Shown: positions 26,914 through 36,546, numbered from the stretch's first letter. The stretch is DNA of 64,000 nucleotides from Paenibacillus periandrae (GCF_022458865.1 NZ_JAJNMU010000002.1:62001-126000), one strand, 5' to 3'. Notes: a model not told the origin generated them from the sequence alone. Made by a program: numbers and translations.

Positions 26914-28521
26914 GTGTCAACACAAGATTCATCCATGGACGCACCGGCAGTACATAAAGCTCCGGAGAAACCAGCTGAAGAGAAGAGTGCTGGATACGGA
27001 CTTGCGATGTTAGCGGTCATTATCGCTGTTTTTATGGCTATTCTCGATATGAGTATCGTGAATGTCGCAATTCCCAAAATGATGTCTGTCTTTGGGGTCA
27101 ATCAATCCGAGATTGAATGGGTTGTCACGGCTTATGCGTTAGTGAGCGGAGCTTTGGTTCCAGTGACCGGTTATCTGGGTGACCGCTTTGGCTATAAGCG
27201 CATCTTCCTGCTGGCTATGATTATATTCACCATAGGCTCCGGCCTATGCGGAATTGCCTGGAGCAACAGCTCCATGATCATCTTCCGCATTATCCAGGCA
27301 GCTGGCGGTGGTGCACTGATGCCCATTTCCATGGCTATGATATTTCGGATGTTTCCTGCAGAAAAACGCGGAATGGCGATGGGGTTATTCGGTATTGCCG
27401 TTATGTTCGCGCCTGCTACAGGCCCTACCCTAAGCGGCTACATCGTTGAATATTTGGATTGGAGACTTATTTTTACCATTAATGTGCCCATCGGTATTCT
27501 CGATTTTTTCCTGGCAATGGCAGTATTGAAGGAATTCAAGTCTCCTGTTGCAAGCAAATTCGATCTTTGGGGCTTTCTCACCTCAAGTATCGGATTAGCG
27601 TCCCTGTTATATGGAGTTGGCAAGGTAACCGAGAAAGGCTGGACGGACCACGAGGTCATCGCTTTTATAGCGATAGGATTGGTTTGTCTCCTTATCTTTG
27701 TCGCTATTGAACTAACGATCGACTATCCATTACTCGATTTAAGCTTGTTAAAAAACGGCACATACACACTTTCCCTTGTCATTTCCAGTATTTCGACATT
27801 GATCATGATGGGTGTGTTGTTCCTGCTGCCGGTATTTTTACAAACCCTCTCCGGCTTATCCGCCGTACAGACAGGTTTGATTCTGCTCCCTCAGGCCGTG
27901 ATGTCGGGAATTATGATGCCGATAGCCGGTGCTCTCTTTGATAAATTCGGCGCACGTCTCTTGGCAATCATCGGACTGCTTCTCACAGGAGTGGCTCTCT
28001 ATTTAACCTCGGCTTTGGATATTACAACTGCATTTTCGACTCTCATTTTCTGGCTCGTGTTTCGGGCAATGGGAATGGGCTTGATGATGATGCCGATTCA
28101 AACCGTTGGCATGAACACCATTCCGATGAACAAGATGGGTCAGGGAACAGCGTTGTCCAACACCGTCAGACAGATCAGCTCGTCCTTCGGCATCGCCTGG
28201 CTTGGACTGCTCTACTCGGATCGACGTACTTTTCATATTGCCGATCTTTCCGATCAATTGAATATGTTCTCTACAAACGTCGCAACTCAATTCTCACAGC
28301 TGCAGAATCAGTATATGGGCATGGGACAATCGGCTACACAGGCAAGCTCAAGCGCACTGGCCTATCTGAACGGTCAAGTACAGCTGCAGGCTACTGTCAT
28401 GGGCTTGGATGATGTATTTATTATTACGGCTGTACTATCTATAATTGCTGCGGTGCTTTCTTTATTTTTGAGAAATACCAAAGTAAGCGGCGCACCCAAA
28501 CAGCACGTGATGGGCGAATAA
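26914..28521 (+). CDS. DHA2 family MFS drug:proton antiporter (EmrB-like)
   Basis: A 535-residue multispanning transporter expected to have 14 membrane helices. Motifs: LDMSIVNVAIPKM in helix 1 (motif D1 of DHA2 pumps), GYLGDRFGYKRIF (motif A) and GFAVMFAPATGPTLSGYIVE-type motif C around residue 165. The start is GTG 26914 with AAGGAGG upstream. Flanked by two adaptors, the short EmrA-like one before it and a lipoprotein adaptor after it. Substrate unknown. Confidence 0.92.
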   Translation: MSTQDSSMDAPAVHKAPEKPAEEKSAGYGLAMLAVIIAVFMAILDMSIVNVAIPKMMSVFGVNQSEIEWVVTAYALVSGALVPVTGYLGDRFGYKRIFLLAMIIFTIGSGLCGIAWSNSSMIIFRIIQAAGGGALMPISMAMIFRMFPAEKRGMAMGLFGIAVMFAPATGPTLSGYIVEYLDWRLIFTINVPIGILDFFLAMAVLKEFKSPVASKFDLWGFLTSSIGLASLLYGVGKVTEKGWTDHEVIAFIAIGLVCLLIFVAIELTIDYPLLDLSLLKNGTYTLSLVISSISTLIMMGVLFLLPVFLQTLSGLSAVQTGLILLPQAVMSGIMMPIAGALFDKFGARLLAIIGLLLTGVALYLTSALDITTAFSTLIFWLVFRAMGMGLMMMPIQTVGMNTIPMNKMGQGTALSNTVRQISSSFGIAWLGLLYSDRRTFHIADLSDQLNMFSTNVATQFSQLQNQYMGMGQSATQASSSALAYLNGQVQLQATVMGLDDVFIITAVLSIIAAVLSLFLRNTKVSGAPKQHVMGE

Positions 28522-28565
28522 TTAGCTATTATTACCGATTTTATTGTAAAGGGGCATCTATTCAA

Positions 28566-29795
28566 ATGAACAATAATCCCGTCCAGTGGAAACGATGGAT
28601 TCAAACCGGACTTATCCTCGCATTAAGCGGAGTAGTTGCAGTCGGCTGCTCAACAACAAACGCCAGCAGCAGTCAAGCCAAATCAGTCAAAACCGCACCT
28701 GCTGCGAAACAAAAGATGGAGGATAAAACCGAGCTTGATGCGGATATAGTCTCCTCTACCCAGGTCAACATGCTGAGCAAGGTAAGCGGCGATGTTAAAG
28801 AAATTCTCAAAAAACGCGGTGACACCGTGAATCAAGGCGACGTTGTGCTCATACTCGATTCTGTGGATGCTGCCAGAAACAAGGAAAAAACCGATCTTAC
28901 ACTGCAAAATCTACAAGCACAAATTAACAAAACTCGTGAAGACATCTCTACGAATCGCGGAGTTCTTACCAATACTGTGCAGAAGCTCGAAATCCTGATC
29001 GCTGATCAGGAAAAAAGCTATAACAACACCCGTAATGACTACGATGCGGGGCTGGCAACCAAAGCTCAGCTGGAGAAAATCGAAACCCAGATCAAGACCA
29101 ACCGACTTGACCTGGATACTGCCCAGAAGCAGCTGGCTAATCTGGATGCAACCGATCCACTCGCTACACTGCGTATCCAGCAGCAATCAACAGAGCTGTC
29201 ACTCCGCGATATTGACAAAACCTTATCTGATTTTGAAGTGAAAGCACCGATCAGCGGCGTATTGACCGACCTGTTTCCTGAACAGGGTATCACCGTGCAA
29301 GCAGGTTATGTAGCGGGTGTTATCCAACAATTGAACCCGATTAAAGTCCACGCCGACATTACCGAAAGCTCCATGAAATATATTCAAGGCAAAACATCGA
29401 TTCCTTTCGTTACACAAGGCAGCAACGCCTCAATGACAGGAACAATTACTTATTTGGCTGACGTCATGAGTCCACAAAGCAAAACCTATGTATTGGAGCT
29501 CAGCGTACCCAACCCCGATCAAAAGCTGAAATCAGGAATGAGAGTAAAGCTGCAGCTGGGCGGCGGCTCTACTCAAGATGTCGTGACAGTCCCGACCGCA
29601 AGCATCGTCAAGGAAGGCAACGACAATTATGTGTTTGTCGCAGCTAACGATCAGGCGGAGAAACGCAAGGTTACTTTGGGTCGGGTCGCTGATACGAATC
29701 GTGAAGTTACGGACGGCATCAAGGAAGGCGAACAAGTCATCGTGTCTGGTACCCAGGATTTGAAGGACAAAGACAAAATTGAACTGCGAAAATAA
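28566..29795 (+). CDS. Lipoprotein HlyD/RND-type efflux adaptor
   Basis: A 409-residue adaptor with a lipoprotein signal peptide (LILALSGVVAVGC, lipid-bearing Cys at about residue 28), followed by a linker rich in Ser/Ala/Lys. Then come the split lipoyl domain (KRGDTVNQGDVVLILDSVDA and FEVKAPISGVLTDLFPEQGI), a long alpha-hairpin between them (about residues 115-220) and barrel and membrane-proximal domains ending DGIKEGEQVIVSGTQDLKD. This is the layout of RND-type periplasmic adaptors, here anchored in the outer face of a single membrane. No RND pump is encoded nearby; the partner should be the MFS protein upstream. Confidence 0.85.
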   Translation: MNNNPVQWKRWIQTGLILALSGVVAVGCSTTNASSSQAKSVKTAPAAKQKMEDKTELDADIVSSTQVNMLSKVSGDVKEILKKRGDTVNQGDVVLILDSVDAARNKEKTDLTLQNLQAQINKTREDISTNRGVLTNTVQKLEILIADQEKSYNNTRNDYDAGLATKAQLEKIETQIKTNRLDLDTAQKQLANLDATDPLATLRIQQQSTELSLRDIDKTLSDFEVKAPISGVLTDLFPEQGITVQAGYVAGVIQQLNPIKVHADITESSMKYIQGKTSIPFVTQGSNASMTGTITYLADVMSPQSKTYVLELSVPNPDQKLKSGMRVKLQLGGGSTQDVVTVPTASIVKEGNDNYVFVAANDQAEKRKVTLGRVADTNREVTDGIKEGEQVIVSGTQDLKDKDKIELRK

Positions 29796-29822
29796 GTTTG
29801 AATTGTAAATGGAGGCTATTGA

Positions 29823-31571
29823 ATGAAAAAAGTCAGAAAGCAAGCTCTGTCCGTAGTTTTGATATCATCACTTCTTCTATCATTCCCTTACTGCGCCGCA
29901 TTGGCTGATGAGACGCAAGCCGCAGCTGTGGATACACGTTATCCCTCCACACTGACCGGACCACTTCAGGTCAAGATCAATGGTTTGCTGAGTGAGCATA
30001 CCTTAACTGGCACGCGTATCGGCACAATTGTCAAAATGTATAATATTTCCAACGATACGGTAAGAGTCCCTGATTACGAGATTCGGATCGTGACAGACAA
30101 TGGAGCACGATATGTGCTGCGCGGCAGCTCAGACAATGCCATATCGGTTCCTCCGATGTCCAATATCACACTCAGCTATATGGCTCAGGTCGAATTACCT
30201 GATAATCTGAAGCCAACAAGTATCGTCTGGGTCGATGTGAATAAAGACGTCTATCCGAAGGTCGAAACGACTATGCTCGATCTGCCCATCTCCAATCTGG
30301 TTTGGTATGGTGATCAATCCGTAGTTTCAGACCCTGCACTTATCAAAAAATGGGGAGAAACCTTTACGATTCCTTCACTGGATTCAGCTTTAACTTATAC
30401 GCCAATTAACATGACTACAGATTTTAAAGATCAGACCCCCGTTCAGGTGATCAAGCTGCTCGTACAAAATCCGGGCAAACAAACCGAGGTTATTCCCGGT
30501 TTTATTATCGAGGGGAAATCCAGCACACAGAATTACAAAGGTTCAAGAGCGGATCAAACCGTCAGCTCCATAGATCCCGGGGAAAAGAAGTATATCTACT
30601 GGACAGTTCCAACAGATTTGGATGCGCAGCTGATCAGCTTTACGCTATCTACTCCTGAAACGTTTAAAATTCCAAACCGGACAGACGCTTCGGCTAACCT
30701 TACCTATTATATAGGTCGTCTCAGCTTTGACGCGCCTACAGCCGAACAACTGCTATCAGACAGCACCAAAGCATCTGCCTACTTACTGAATTCACAAATC
30801 CCAATCGATCCGATCAACAACGTGGTCAATCCTAACATCAATATATCTGCTGCTGATTTTCAAATCTATGAAAATAAAGGAATGGGCTACAGCACCGGGA
30901 TCATCAAAATGAGATTTTCCAACAAAGGCGACAAGCCGCTGCCAGTTCCCCAGTTTGCCGCGGAGCTGATGGGCAATGGTTTTATCTACGCCGGGAATCG
31001 AATCAATGCATCAACCAGTCTGGTCGTACCTGGAACAGATTATCTCGTCAATTACTCGTTTGTGCTTCCGGTTGGCGGTACGGTGGATCAATATAATCTG
31101 CGTTTAATTGATAATAAAACGGCAGCACCGTACAAAATCAATTTTGCACAATCGATCCTGACAGTCAACAAACCGGTTAAGGATAATGTAAAGCTTAATA
31201 TGTATCCTTACGAGGTTACGATTCACGATTGGGCGTTAACGAATATTGCCCTATCCAACCCATCAACCTTAAGCTACAAGTACAGCTATAAGCTGCGTAT
31301 CAATATGGATTTAAAAACACTTGAGTCCGTGATGGTCGATAGCAATTACAACAAGCTGTTAATTGAATTGGAAACCAAGGACGGCAGACGGATTGCATCC
31401 AACACGCAAAGCCTGAATGGCGAAGGCCGTTTGACCTCTGGCGAGCAGCTCATTTATTTCACAGATTCGACATCCGATCAGTTGGAAAATCCGATCGTTC
31501 TGAAAATTTATGAGGTCATAGAAACTCCAAACGGTCCGGTAAGAAGCTTGGTTGCTACACTGAACAATTAA
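29823..31571 (+). CDS. Secreted beta-rich protein, locus B paralogue
   Basis: A 582-residue exported protein with a signal peptide (residues about 1-28, cleavage near CAALADE) and no recognised domain. It is a divergent paralogue of the protein encoded at 6752-8578, aligned along its length through YPKVET, WGETFTIPSLDSALTYTP, DPGEKKYIYW, YYIGRL, NKGDKPLPVPQF, LNMYPYEVTIHDWAL and IYEVIETPNGPV. Hydrophobic strands alternate with polar turns, suggesting several immunoglobulin-like sandwiches. It follows the lipoprotein adaptor by 27 bases and ends the operon. Not recognised as any enzyme; inferred accessory or cargo of the exporter. Confidence 0.75.
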   Translation: MKKVRKQALSVVLISSLLLSFPYCAALADETQAAAVDTRYPSTLTGPLQVKINGLLSEHTLTGTRIGTIVKMYNISNDTVRVPDYEIRIVTDNGARYVLRGSSDNAISVPPMSNITLSYMAQVELPDNLKPTSIVWVDVNKDVYPKVETTMLDLPISNLVWYGDQSVVSDPALIKKWGETFTIPSLDSALTYTPINMTTDFKDQTPVQVIKLLVQNPGKQTEVIPGFIIEGKSSTQNYKGSRADQTVSSIDPGEKKYIYWTVPTDLDAQLISFTLSTPETFKIPNRTDASANLTYYIGRLSFDAPTAEQLLSDSTKASAYLLNSQIPIDPINNVVNPNINISAADFQIYENKGMGYSTGIIKMRFSNKGDKPLPVPQFAAELMGNGFIYAGNRINASTSLVVPGTDYLVNYSFVLPVGGTVDQYNLRLIDNKTAAPYKINFAQSILTVNKPVKDNVKLNMYPYEVTIHDWALTNIALSNPSTLSYKYSYKLRINMDLKTLESVMVDSNYNKLLIELETKDGRRIASNTQSLNGEGRLTSGEQLIYFTDSTSDQLENPIVLKIYEVIETPNGPVRSLVATLNN

Positions 31572-31595
31572 ATTCGTATATCCATTTTCCACATC

Positions 31596-31641
31596 AGGCT
31601 ACCCTGGGCAGAAGCTTGCTCCAGTCAGTAGCCTTCTTGTT
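31596..31641 (+). terminator. Likely terminator of locus B
   Basis: AGGCTAC pairs with GTAGCCT with an inner CTGG/CCAG pair, followed by TCTTGTTGTTT. The remaining 200 bases to the next gene are AT-rich with no clear signal. Confidence 0.55.
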
Positions 31642-31840
31642 GTTTATGACAAATCGAACTTAATAAACTTTACTAAAAATTAGTTTGCAGTCCCCCCTAC
31701 TTTCGTTTATCTTAGTAAAATAATTTGTTGAAATTTCGTTTTTTCTTAGAAAAAAAGGTAAACTCATAACCTTTGAGGAATATAATTATGTCGAAACTTT
31801 AAGCAGCTTTTTGAACACGTAACAATGATTTGGAGGGAGA

Positions 31841-32719
31841 ATGGAAGAAATGAAATCGCAGGACCGAATGTATGCCAATATTTTACTTCAAGTGCTTTCA
31901 ATTGGGTTTCTAACTCTTTATCTCATACTGACAAGCCAGGTTTATCCAACGAACACATTATGGTTTATAGTTGCTATATTGTTGGGAGTCGTCGGCTATT
32001 TCCGTAGAACTGATCACACCTTAATGCTTACTTTTTTTGTTATTGCCGTATACGGAAGTTCGGTGGTTTATCAATTGTACGTGAGGAATCATATCGCCAC
32101 TGTTAGCTGGAACGAATTGATCTGGCTGCTTTGCTTTCCGTTCTTTTCACTCATTGGGGGAATTAACAGACGGGTGGGGCAATCCAAAAACAAAGGCAGA
32201 AGCCCGCTCGCCATCAATAGAAAGAACAGTGAGTCCTATATCGATGAGCCTTTTGTCATTGAAGAATCCTTGGACTTTGTTAATCATGATCTGTTTTTGA
32301 AGCGGTTTGAGGAAGCTATATTTTTAGGCGTACGCAACAAGCGCAAGCTGTCCCTTATGATCGTTGAAATCAATCAGTTCCACGAGTTTTTCAAAGAATA
32401 TGGTTACGAGCAGACTCAGCTTTTTCTGAATAAGGTCGCCGAACTCATTAACGATATTATGCCTGAGGTTGAGGTTAAAGCATACCTGGAGGAAGGCCAA
32501 TTCGCAATGCTCCTGTCAGGAACAGAGAGAGCCAATTCCAGCATAGCCGAGCTATGGCTCGATGACCATTTTAACTCCATGCTGCTCACCCGCCCTCGCG
32601 GCAAAGGCACTGTTACCGCCAAACTTAGACATAGCAAGGTAGATTGTCCACCACATGGCATGACCTGCTATGAAATTTTGGAGAAAGCTCAACAGGAATT
32701 AAAATTTAGCGAAGCTTAA
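31841..32719 (+). CDS. ydaK: Membrane protein with degenerate GGDEF domain (YdaK-like)
   Basis: A 292-residue protein with about four N-terminal membrane segments (to about residue 110) and a cytosolic GGDEF-fold domain (about 145-285). The catalytic signature is lost: where GGDEF should stand the sequence reads EEGQFAML, so it cannot be a cyclase and may act as a cyclic-di-GMP receptor. B. subtilis YdaK has the same size, topology and degenerate domain and sits in the ydaJKLMN exopolysaccharide operon with a BcsB-like protein, as here. GGAGGG lies only a few bases before ATG 31841; an ATG at 31850 is the alternative. Confidence 0.75.
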   Translation: MEEMKSQDRMYANILLQVLSIGFLTLYLILTSQVYPTNTLWFIVAILLGVVGYFRRTDHTLMLTFFVIAVYGSSVVYQLYVRNHIATVSWNELIWLLCFPFFSLIGGINRRVGQSKNKGRSPLAINRKNSESYIDEPFVIEESLDFVNHDLFLKRFEEAIFLGVRNKRKLSLMIVEINQFHEFFKEYGYEQTQLFLNKVAELINDIMPEVEVKAYLEEGQFAMLLSGTERANSSIAELWLDDHFNSMLLTRPRGKGTVTAKLRHSKVDCPPHGMTCYEILEKAQQELKFSEA

Positions 32720-32782
32720 ATGATGCGGCTCAGCGATCGAACCTATCCGTCAAAGAATTCCCTAAGGAAGTGACTCATTTCG

Positions 32783-34966
32783 ATGAAACCTTTAATACGT
32801 TCCAGTGTGTTTATACTATTTTTTGTGGTTCTTTTCTCCACCGTGAACCTGCCTTCCATTTGGGCCATTGAACCCGGTATTGCCCCTACTACAACCAGTG
32901 CTACTCCAAAAAACAGTGAAAATTTTCCGATTTTCTCGAACGACCGTACGCTTAAAGGCGAAAATGCCCGTGAAGACGTATACTTTGAGATTGGGAAAGG
33001 CAGAAAAGTACTTCCCGGTTCATTCGTGGACATCGAATTCGGACATGCTACGACGCTGTTGTCCAAATCCTCAACCTTAACCCTATTGATCGACGATACC
33101 CCTGTAGGCAGTGTATTATTGGACAATTCCAATAAAGAGAAAGCCCACTTACGTTTGGATATCTCTAATTACCTTACAAATCCGGGTTATCGCAAATTGT
33201 CCCTTGTCACACATATGGTCATTTCCGATAATGTCTGTCCAGACCCGAATAATCCTGCTAACTGGCTGACGGTAAGTAAAAACAGCAGCATTCACTTGAA
33301 TGTTGGGAAAAATTATGCGAATGCTGATCTGAGCTGGTATCCAAGTCCTTTCTTCGAAAAAGGCAGCCAACAGCCGCTTCAATCCATCCTGGTTGTTCCC
33401 GATGAAATCCAGCAGGTGGAGTTCACTGCAGCCGCTCGTATGGTACAGTTTTTTTCAGCCCAGGCATCGGCCAGCCGAATCAATATTCCGATCTATGCGG
33501 AATCCGATCTAACCGACACGATTTTACGTGAGAACAACACGATATGGATCGGTCAGACAGGTCGTTGGAAGGAACGCGGCCAAGCCATTGAAGACGCCTA
33601 TCGCAAGCAAGCCGATCCCGCCCTTCAAGGACAAGGCATTATTGGGGTAGGGCAATCCCCGTGGAATCCGGAATTAAGCGGATTGGTTGTAACAGGCAAG
33701 GAGGAAGAACTCAATAATGCAGTATCCATATTAACGAATGAATCGCTATTCGCTCAGCTGCTTGGTCAAACGACCTCCATTCCTGCTTCTTTGAAAAAAA
33801 CGGAGGTTTTAAATCCGTTCAAACAAGGCAGCCCTTATACGGTAACATTGGAGAAAATCGGCTATTCCAATCTTTCCATTGGCGGCATGCAGCAAGCCAG
33901 CACCACAATTAATTACAATCTTCCTACCTATGCGGATATAGAGAACGGCGCACGTCTTACATTAGCTTTTAAGCACTCCAAGTCCATTGATCTCGGAAAT
34001 TCCGTCATAGCGGTAAAGCTGAATGGTATAACTGTTGATAGTCATAGACTCAGTGAAGCAACCAGTGATTCAGGCTTACTGGAAATTGATTTCACCCAAA
34101 ATACTATTGGAGCCTCTCGGAGACTTGAGATTGAAGTTATTTTCCAATTTGCAAACCTGACGCAGAATAAACAGCAGGAAGCTTGCGTAGATCCGAATTT
34201 GATTGGAAGCTGGGCTGTCATTGATAATGCTTCTTCCTTAACCTACACGCCAGTCGAAAGAAAAAACTTCAATCTGCAATCGATACCTTACTCCTTTGTA
34301 GTGAACAACCGTTGGAACCAGACCACCTTCCTTTTTCCTGACAAAATCAGCACGAAAGAGCTGAATATAGCCATGACTGCTGTTGGATTAATCGGTAGAA
34401 GTGCACAGGACAATACCGAATTAACTATGGCGAAAGTATCCGCGGCAGGGCTCAAGGATCTGCTCAGGGATCGTAACATCCTGTATATCGGTACAGGCAA
34501 AGAGCTTCCTGATTTCATGAACGGATTTGCTGACAGCTCGGTGCAATTTAAAGATGACCAAGTAACTTCACTCGCCAAAAATGTAGAATTATTAACTAAT
34601 TTACAGAGCCGCTCAGCGGTTATCCAATTGTCTCGCTCTCCACTGAATGAGAACAAAACCTTATTGCTCATGGCTGCAACTTCCGCAGATCGGGTAAGCT
34701 CGATAAGTGATGTACTAACAAGTCCTGTTGAAAACGTCAAAATAACTGGTAAATTTGTCGTTATCGACAGTTTGAATAAAGTTCATGAATTTGCTGAAGA
34801 ACCGGTTCCACTCAAGGCAAACGCCAAACCTAAATCCAATCAGGTGCGTGACTTTCTGACGGGTCGTGATCAATACGAATTGAATGGTGCGGTATTCATC
34901 ATTGCTTTTCTTGGCATACTTGCTGTGATCGCCGGCGTTATATGGCTAACACTTAAGCGCAAGTAA
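32783..34966 (+). CDS. ydaN: BcsB-like cellulose-synthase-associated protein (YdaN-like)
   Basis: A 727-residue exported protein anchored by a C-terminal helix (AVFIIAFLGILAVIAGVIWL, then KRK). A signal peptide (residues about 1-29) precedes two repeats of carbohydrate-binding plus flavodoxin-like modules; TLLIDDTPVGSVLLDN and VIAVKLNGITVDSHRL are the matching strands, as in BcsB. It follows the degenerate-GGDEF gene by 63 bases. In BcsA-BcsB systems this protein guides the polymer away from the membrane synthase. No glycosyltransferase gene lies between or after the pair in this window, in contrast to ydaJKLMN. Confidence 0.82.
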   Translation: MKPLIRSSVFILFFVVLFSTVNLPSIWAIEPGIAPTTTSATPKNSENFPIFSNDRTLKGENAREDVYFEIGKGRKVLPGSFVDIEFGHATTLLSKSSTLTLLIDDTPVGSVLLDNSNKEKAHLRLDISNYLTNPGYRKLSLVTHMVISDNVCPDPNNPANWLTVSKNSSIHLNVGKNYANADLSWYPSPFFEKGSQQPLQSILVVPDEIQQVEFTAAARMVQFFSAQASASRINIPIYAESDLTDTILRENNTIWIGQTGRWKERGQAIEDAYRKQADPALQGQGIIGVGQSPWNPELSGLVVTGKEEELNNAVSILTNESLFAQLLGQTTSIPASLKKTEVLNPFKQGSPYTVTLEKIGYSNLSIGGMQQASTTINYNLPTYADIENGARLTLAFKHSKSIDLGNSVIAVKLNGITVDSHRLSEATSDSGLLEIDFTQNTIGASRRLEIEVIFQFANLTQNKQQEACVDPNLIGSWAVIDNASSLTYTPVERKNFNLQSIPYSFVVNNRWNQTTFLFPDKISTKELNIAMTAVGLIGRSAQDNTELTMAKVSAAGLKDLLRDRNILYIGTGKELPDFMNGFADSSVQFKDDQVTSLAKNVELLTNLQSRSAVIQLSRSPLNENKTLLLMAATSADRVSSISDVLTSPVENVKITGKFVVIDSLNKVHEFAEEPVPLKANAKPKSNQVRDFLTGRDQYELNGAVFIIAFLGILAVIAGVIWLTLKRK

Positions 34967-34999
34967 AGCTGCCTATTTAGAAAAGCCAAATAAAGCTCA

Positions 35000-35037
35000 A
35001 AAAGGACCTGGCGGCCAGCTTACCGTCAGGTCCTTTT
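35000..35037. terminator. Bidirectional terminator
   Basis: AAAAGGACCTG and CAGGTCCTTTT form a perfect 11-bp stem with a 16-base loop; A and T runs flank both sides. It separates the convergent BcsB-like and FAH-fold genes. Confidence 0.8.
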
Positions 35038-35115
35038 CATATTTTGGAGCAAGCCTTGATCCTTACCTGGTTAAGGCAGGCAAACCGGATAGTAATTCAT
35101 TCAAGCTCATAAATA

Positions 35116-35742
35116 TCATGACAGCTGGACAGTACATTCCCCAACCATTTGACCATCCCAGCATAAGCTCATATGGTCGCCATCGATAACCGGTCCTACA
35201 CCTTCAGGTGTTCCTGTATAAATAATATCGCCCTCCCCTAAGCCAAAATGAAGCGCGCAGAAATCAATGATGATCTGTAAATCAAACAGCATCTGTTTGA
35301 TATTGCCAAGCTGAGCTTCTACACCATTTTTGACAAGGGCAAAATCCTTAGCCTTGCATGCTTCAACTCCTGGAAAAGCAATAAACTTGCTCACGAGTGC
35401 GGAATTCGGGAAACCTTTGGCCAATAACCAAGGGTAGCTTTTTTTCTTCATTTCGTTCTGAACGTCACGTAAAGTAAAATCAATGCCTACAGCTAACCCA
35501 TCCACCAGTTCATCAACCGTAATTCCTTTTTCATAGGGTCTTCCAATACGAATAACAAGCTCGGTCTCATAATGAACGGAACCACGATCGCCAGGCAGAA
35601 CAATTAAGCTGCCGTCCGCTTCTACCAGCGCATGTGTAGGCTTGGAGAAAACAAAGGGAGAGGCAGGCACCTCATTATTTAATTCCTTGGCATGCAAAAC
35701 ATAGTTTCTGCCAACACAATAAATGTTGCGAATGCTGCTCAC
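35116..35742 (-). CDS. Fumarylacetoacetate hydrolase (FAH) family protein
   Basis: A protein of about 208 residues of the FAH fold, which cleaves or decarboxylates beta-dicarbonyl acids using a divalent metal. Visible: IYCVGRNYVLHAKELNNEVP at the N-terminus, the metal site HYETELVIRIG (Glu in ETE) and the C-terminal GDIIYTGTPEGVGPVIDGD. I choose the GTG at 35742 (MSSIRNIY) because AGAGG is eight bases upstream; the GTG at 35751 overlaps that site. Last gene of the cluster that starts at 40760; it probably acts on the product of the two SDR enzymes. Substrate unknown. Confidence 0.82.
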   Translation of the reverse strand: MSSIRNIYCVGRNYVLHAKELNNEVPASPFVFSKPTHALVEADGSLIVLPGDRGSVHYETELVIRIGRPYEKGITVDELVDGLAVGIDFTLRDVQNEMKKKSYPWLLAKGFPNSALVSKFIAFPGVEACKAKDFALVKNGVEAQLGNIKQMLFDLQIIIDFCALHFGLGEGDIIYTGTPEGVGPVIDGDHMSLCWDGQMVGECTVQLS

Positions 35743-35760
35743 GACATACACCTCTTCCTC

Positions 35761-36546
35761 TTAAATAGATTTAATCATTCCGCCGTCAATTAGAATGGAG
35801 CTTCCCGTGATGTAAGAGCTCGCATCCGATACCAGGAAGGTGACTACCTTAGCAAATTCCTCCACAGTTCCATAACGACCGAGCGGGATGGATTGTTTGG
35901 ACATTTCCTCTACCTGCTCACGCGTCTTACCGGTCTTTTGGGCTTTGACATCATCCAGAAAGGCAACTCTGTCAGTTGCAATACGACCAGGGGCAACCGT
36001 ATTAACAAGTATGTTGTAAGGTGCCAGCTCCTCAGCTAATGTTTTAGTCAGCCCTACGATTCCGGCGCGGAACGTATTTGATAGAAGTAATCCGGGAATA
36101 GGCACTTTAATGGAGGAAGAAGCCAAATTGATAATACGTCCACCTTGTTTTTTCAGATCAGGCAGCACTTCACGAATTACCCGGATGTAGCTTAATAGAT
36201 TGAGCTCAAAAGCAGCCTGCCATTGCTCATCCGAGAACTGTTCAAACGTTCCTGCCGGGGGGCCGCCTGCGTTATTAACGAGAATATCAATGGTTCCAAA
36301 CGTATCGCGGGTCACTTGTACGAGTCGTTGTATATTATCAGGGTTCGTAATATCAACCGGTTGGTACGCGACTTGTCCAGTACCGAGCTGTTCAAGCTCG
36401 GCTTTGGCCTCTCGAAGCTTGTCCTGATTTCGACCTGTCAGCATCACGTTAGCGCCTTCCTTAACCAATTCGGCAGCTATCCCCTTGCCCAGACCTTGAC
36501 TGGAAGCGATAATCAAAGCTACTTTACCCTGCAGATTTAAATCCAT
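35761..36546 (-). CDS. Short-chain dehydrogenase-like protein with altered active site
   Basis: A 261-residue Rossmann protein of the SDR superfamily: nucleotide-binding ASSQGLGKG (a variant of TGXXXGXG), NNAGGPPAG, and the end motif SYITGSSILIDGG. The catalytic YXXXK is not present: after the conserved LASSSIKVPIPGLLLSN the sequence reads TFRAGIVGLTKTLAEELAPY, with Phe-Arg where Tyr and Lys are expected. This variant occurs in a recognised subgroup of SDRs of uncertain activity. ATG 36546 has AAGGAGA upstream. Its stop lies 18 bases before the FAH gene start; the classical SDR gene precedes it by 53 bases. Confidence 0.82.
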   Translation of the reverse strand: MDLNLQGKVALIIASSQGLGKGIAAELVKEGANVMLTGRNQDKLREAKAELEQLGTGQVAYQPVDITNPDNIQRLVQVTRDTFGTIDILVNNAGGPPAGTFEQFSDEQWQAAFELNLLSYIRVIREVLPDLKKQGGRIINLASSSIKVPIPGLLLSNTFRAGIVGLTKTLAEELAPYNILVNTVAPGRIATDRVAFLDDVKAQKTGKTREQVEEMSKQSIPLGRYGTVEEFAKVVTFLVSDASSYITGSSILIDGGMIKSI

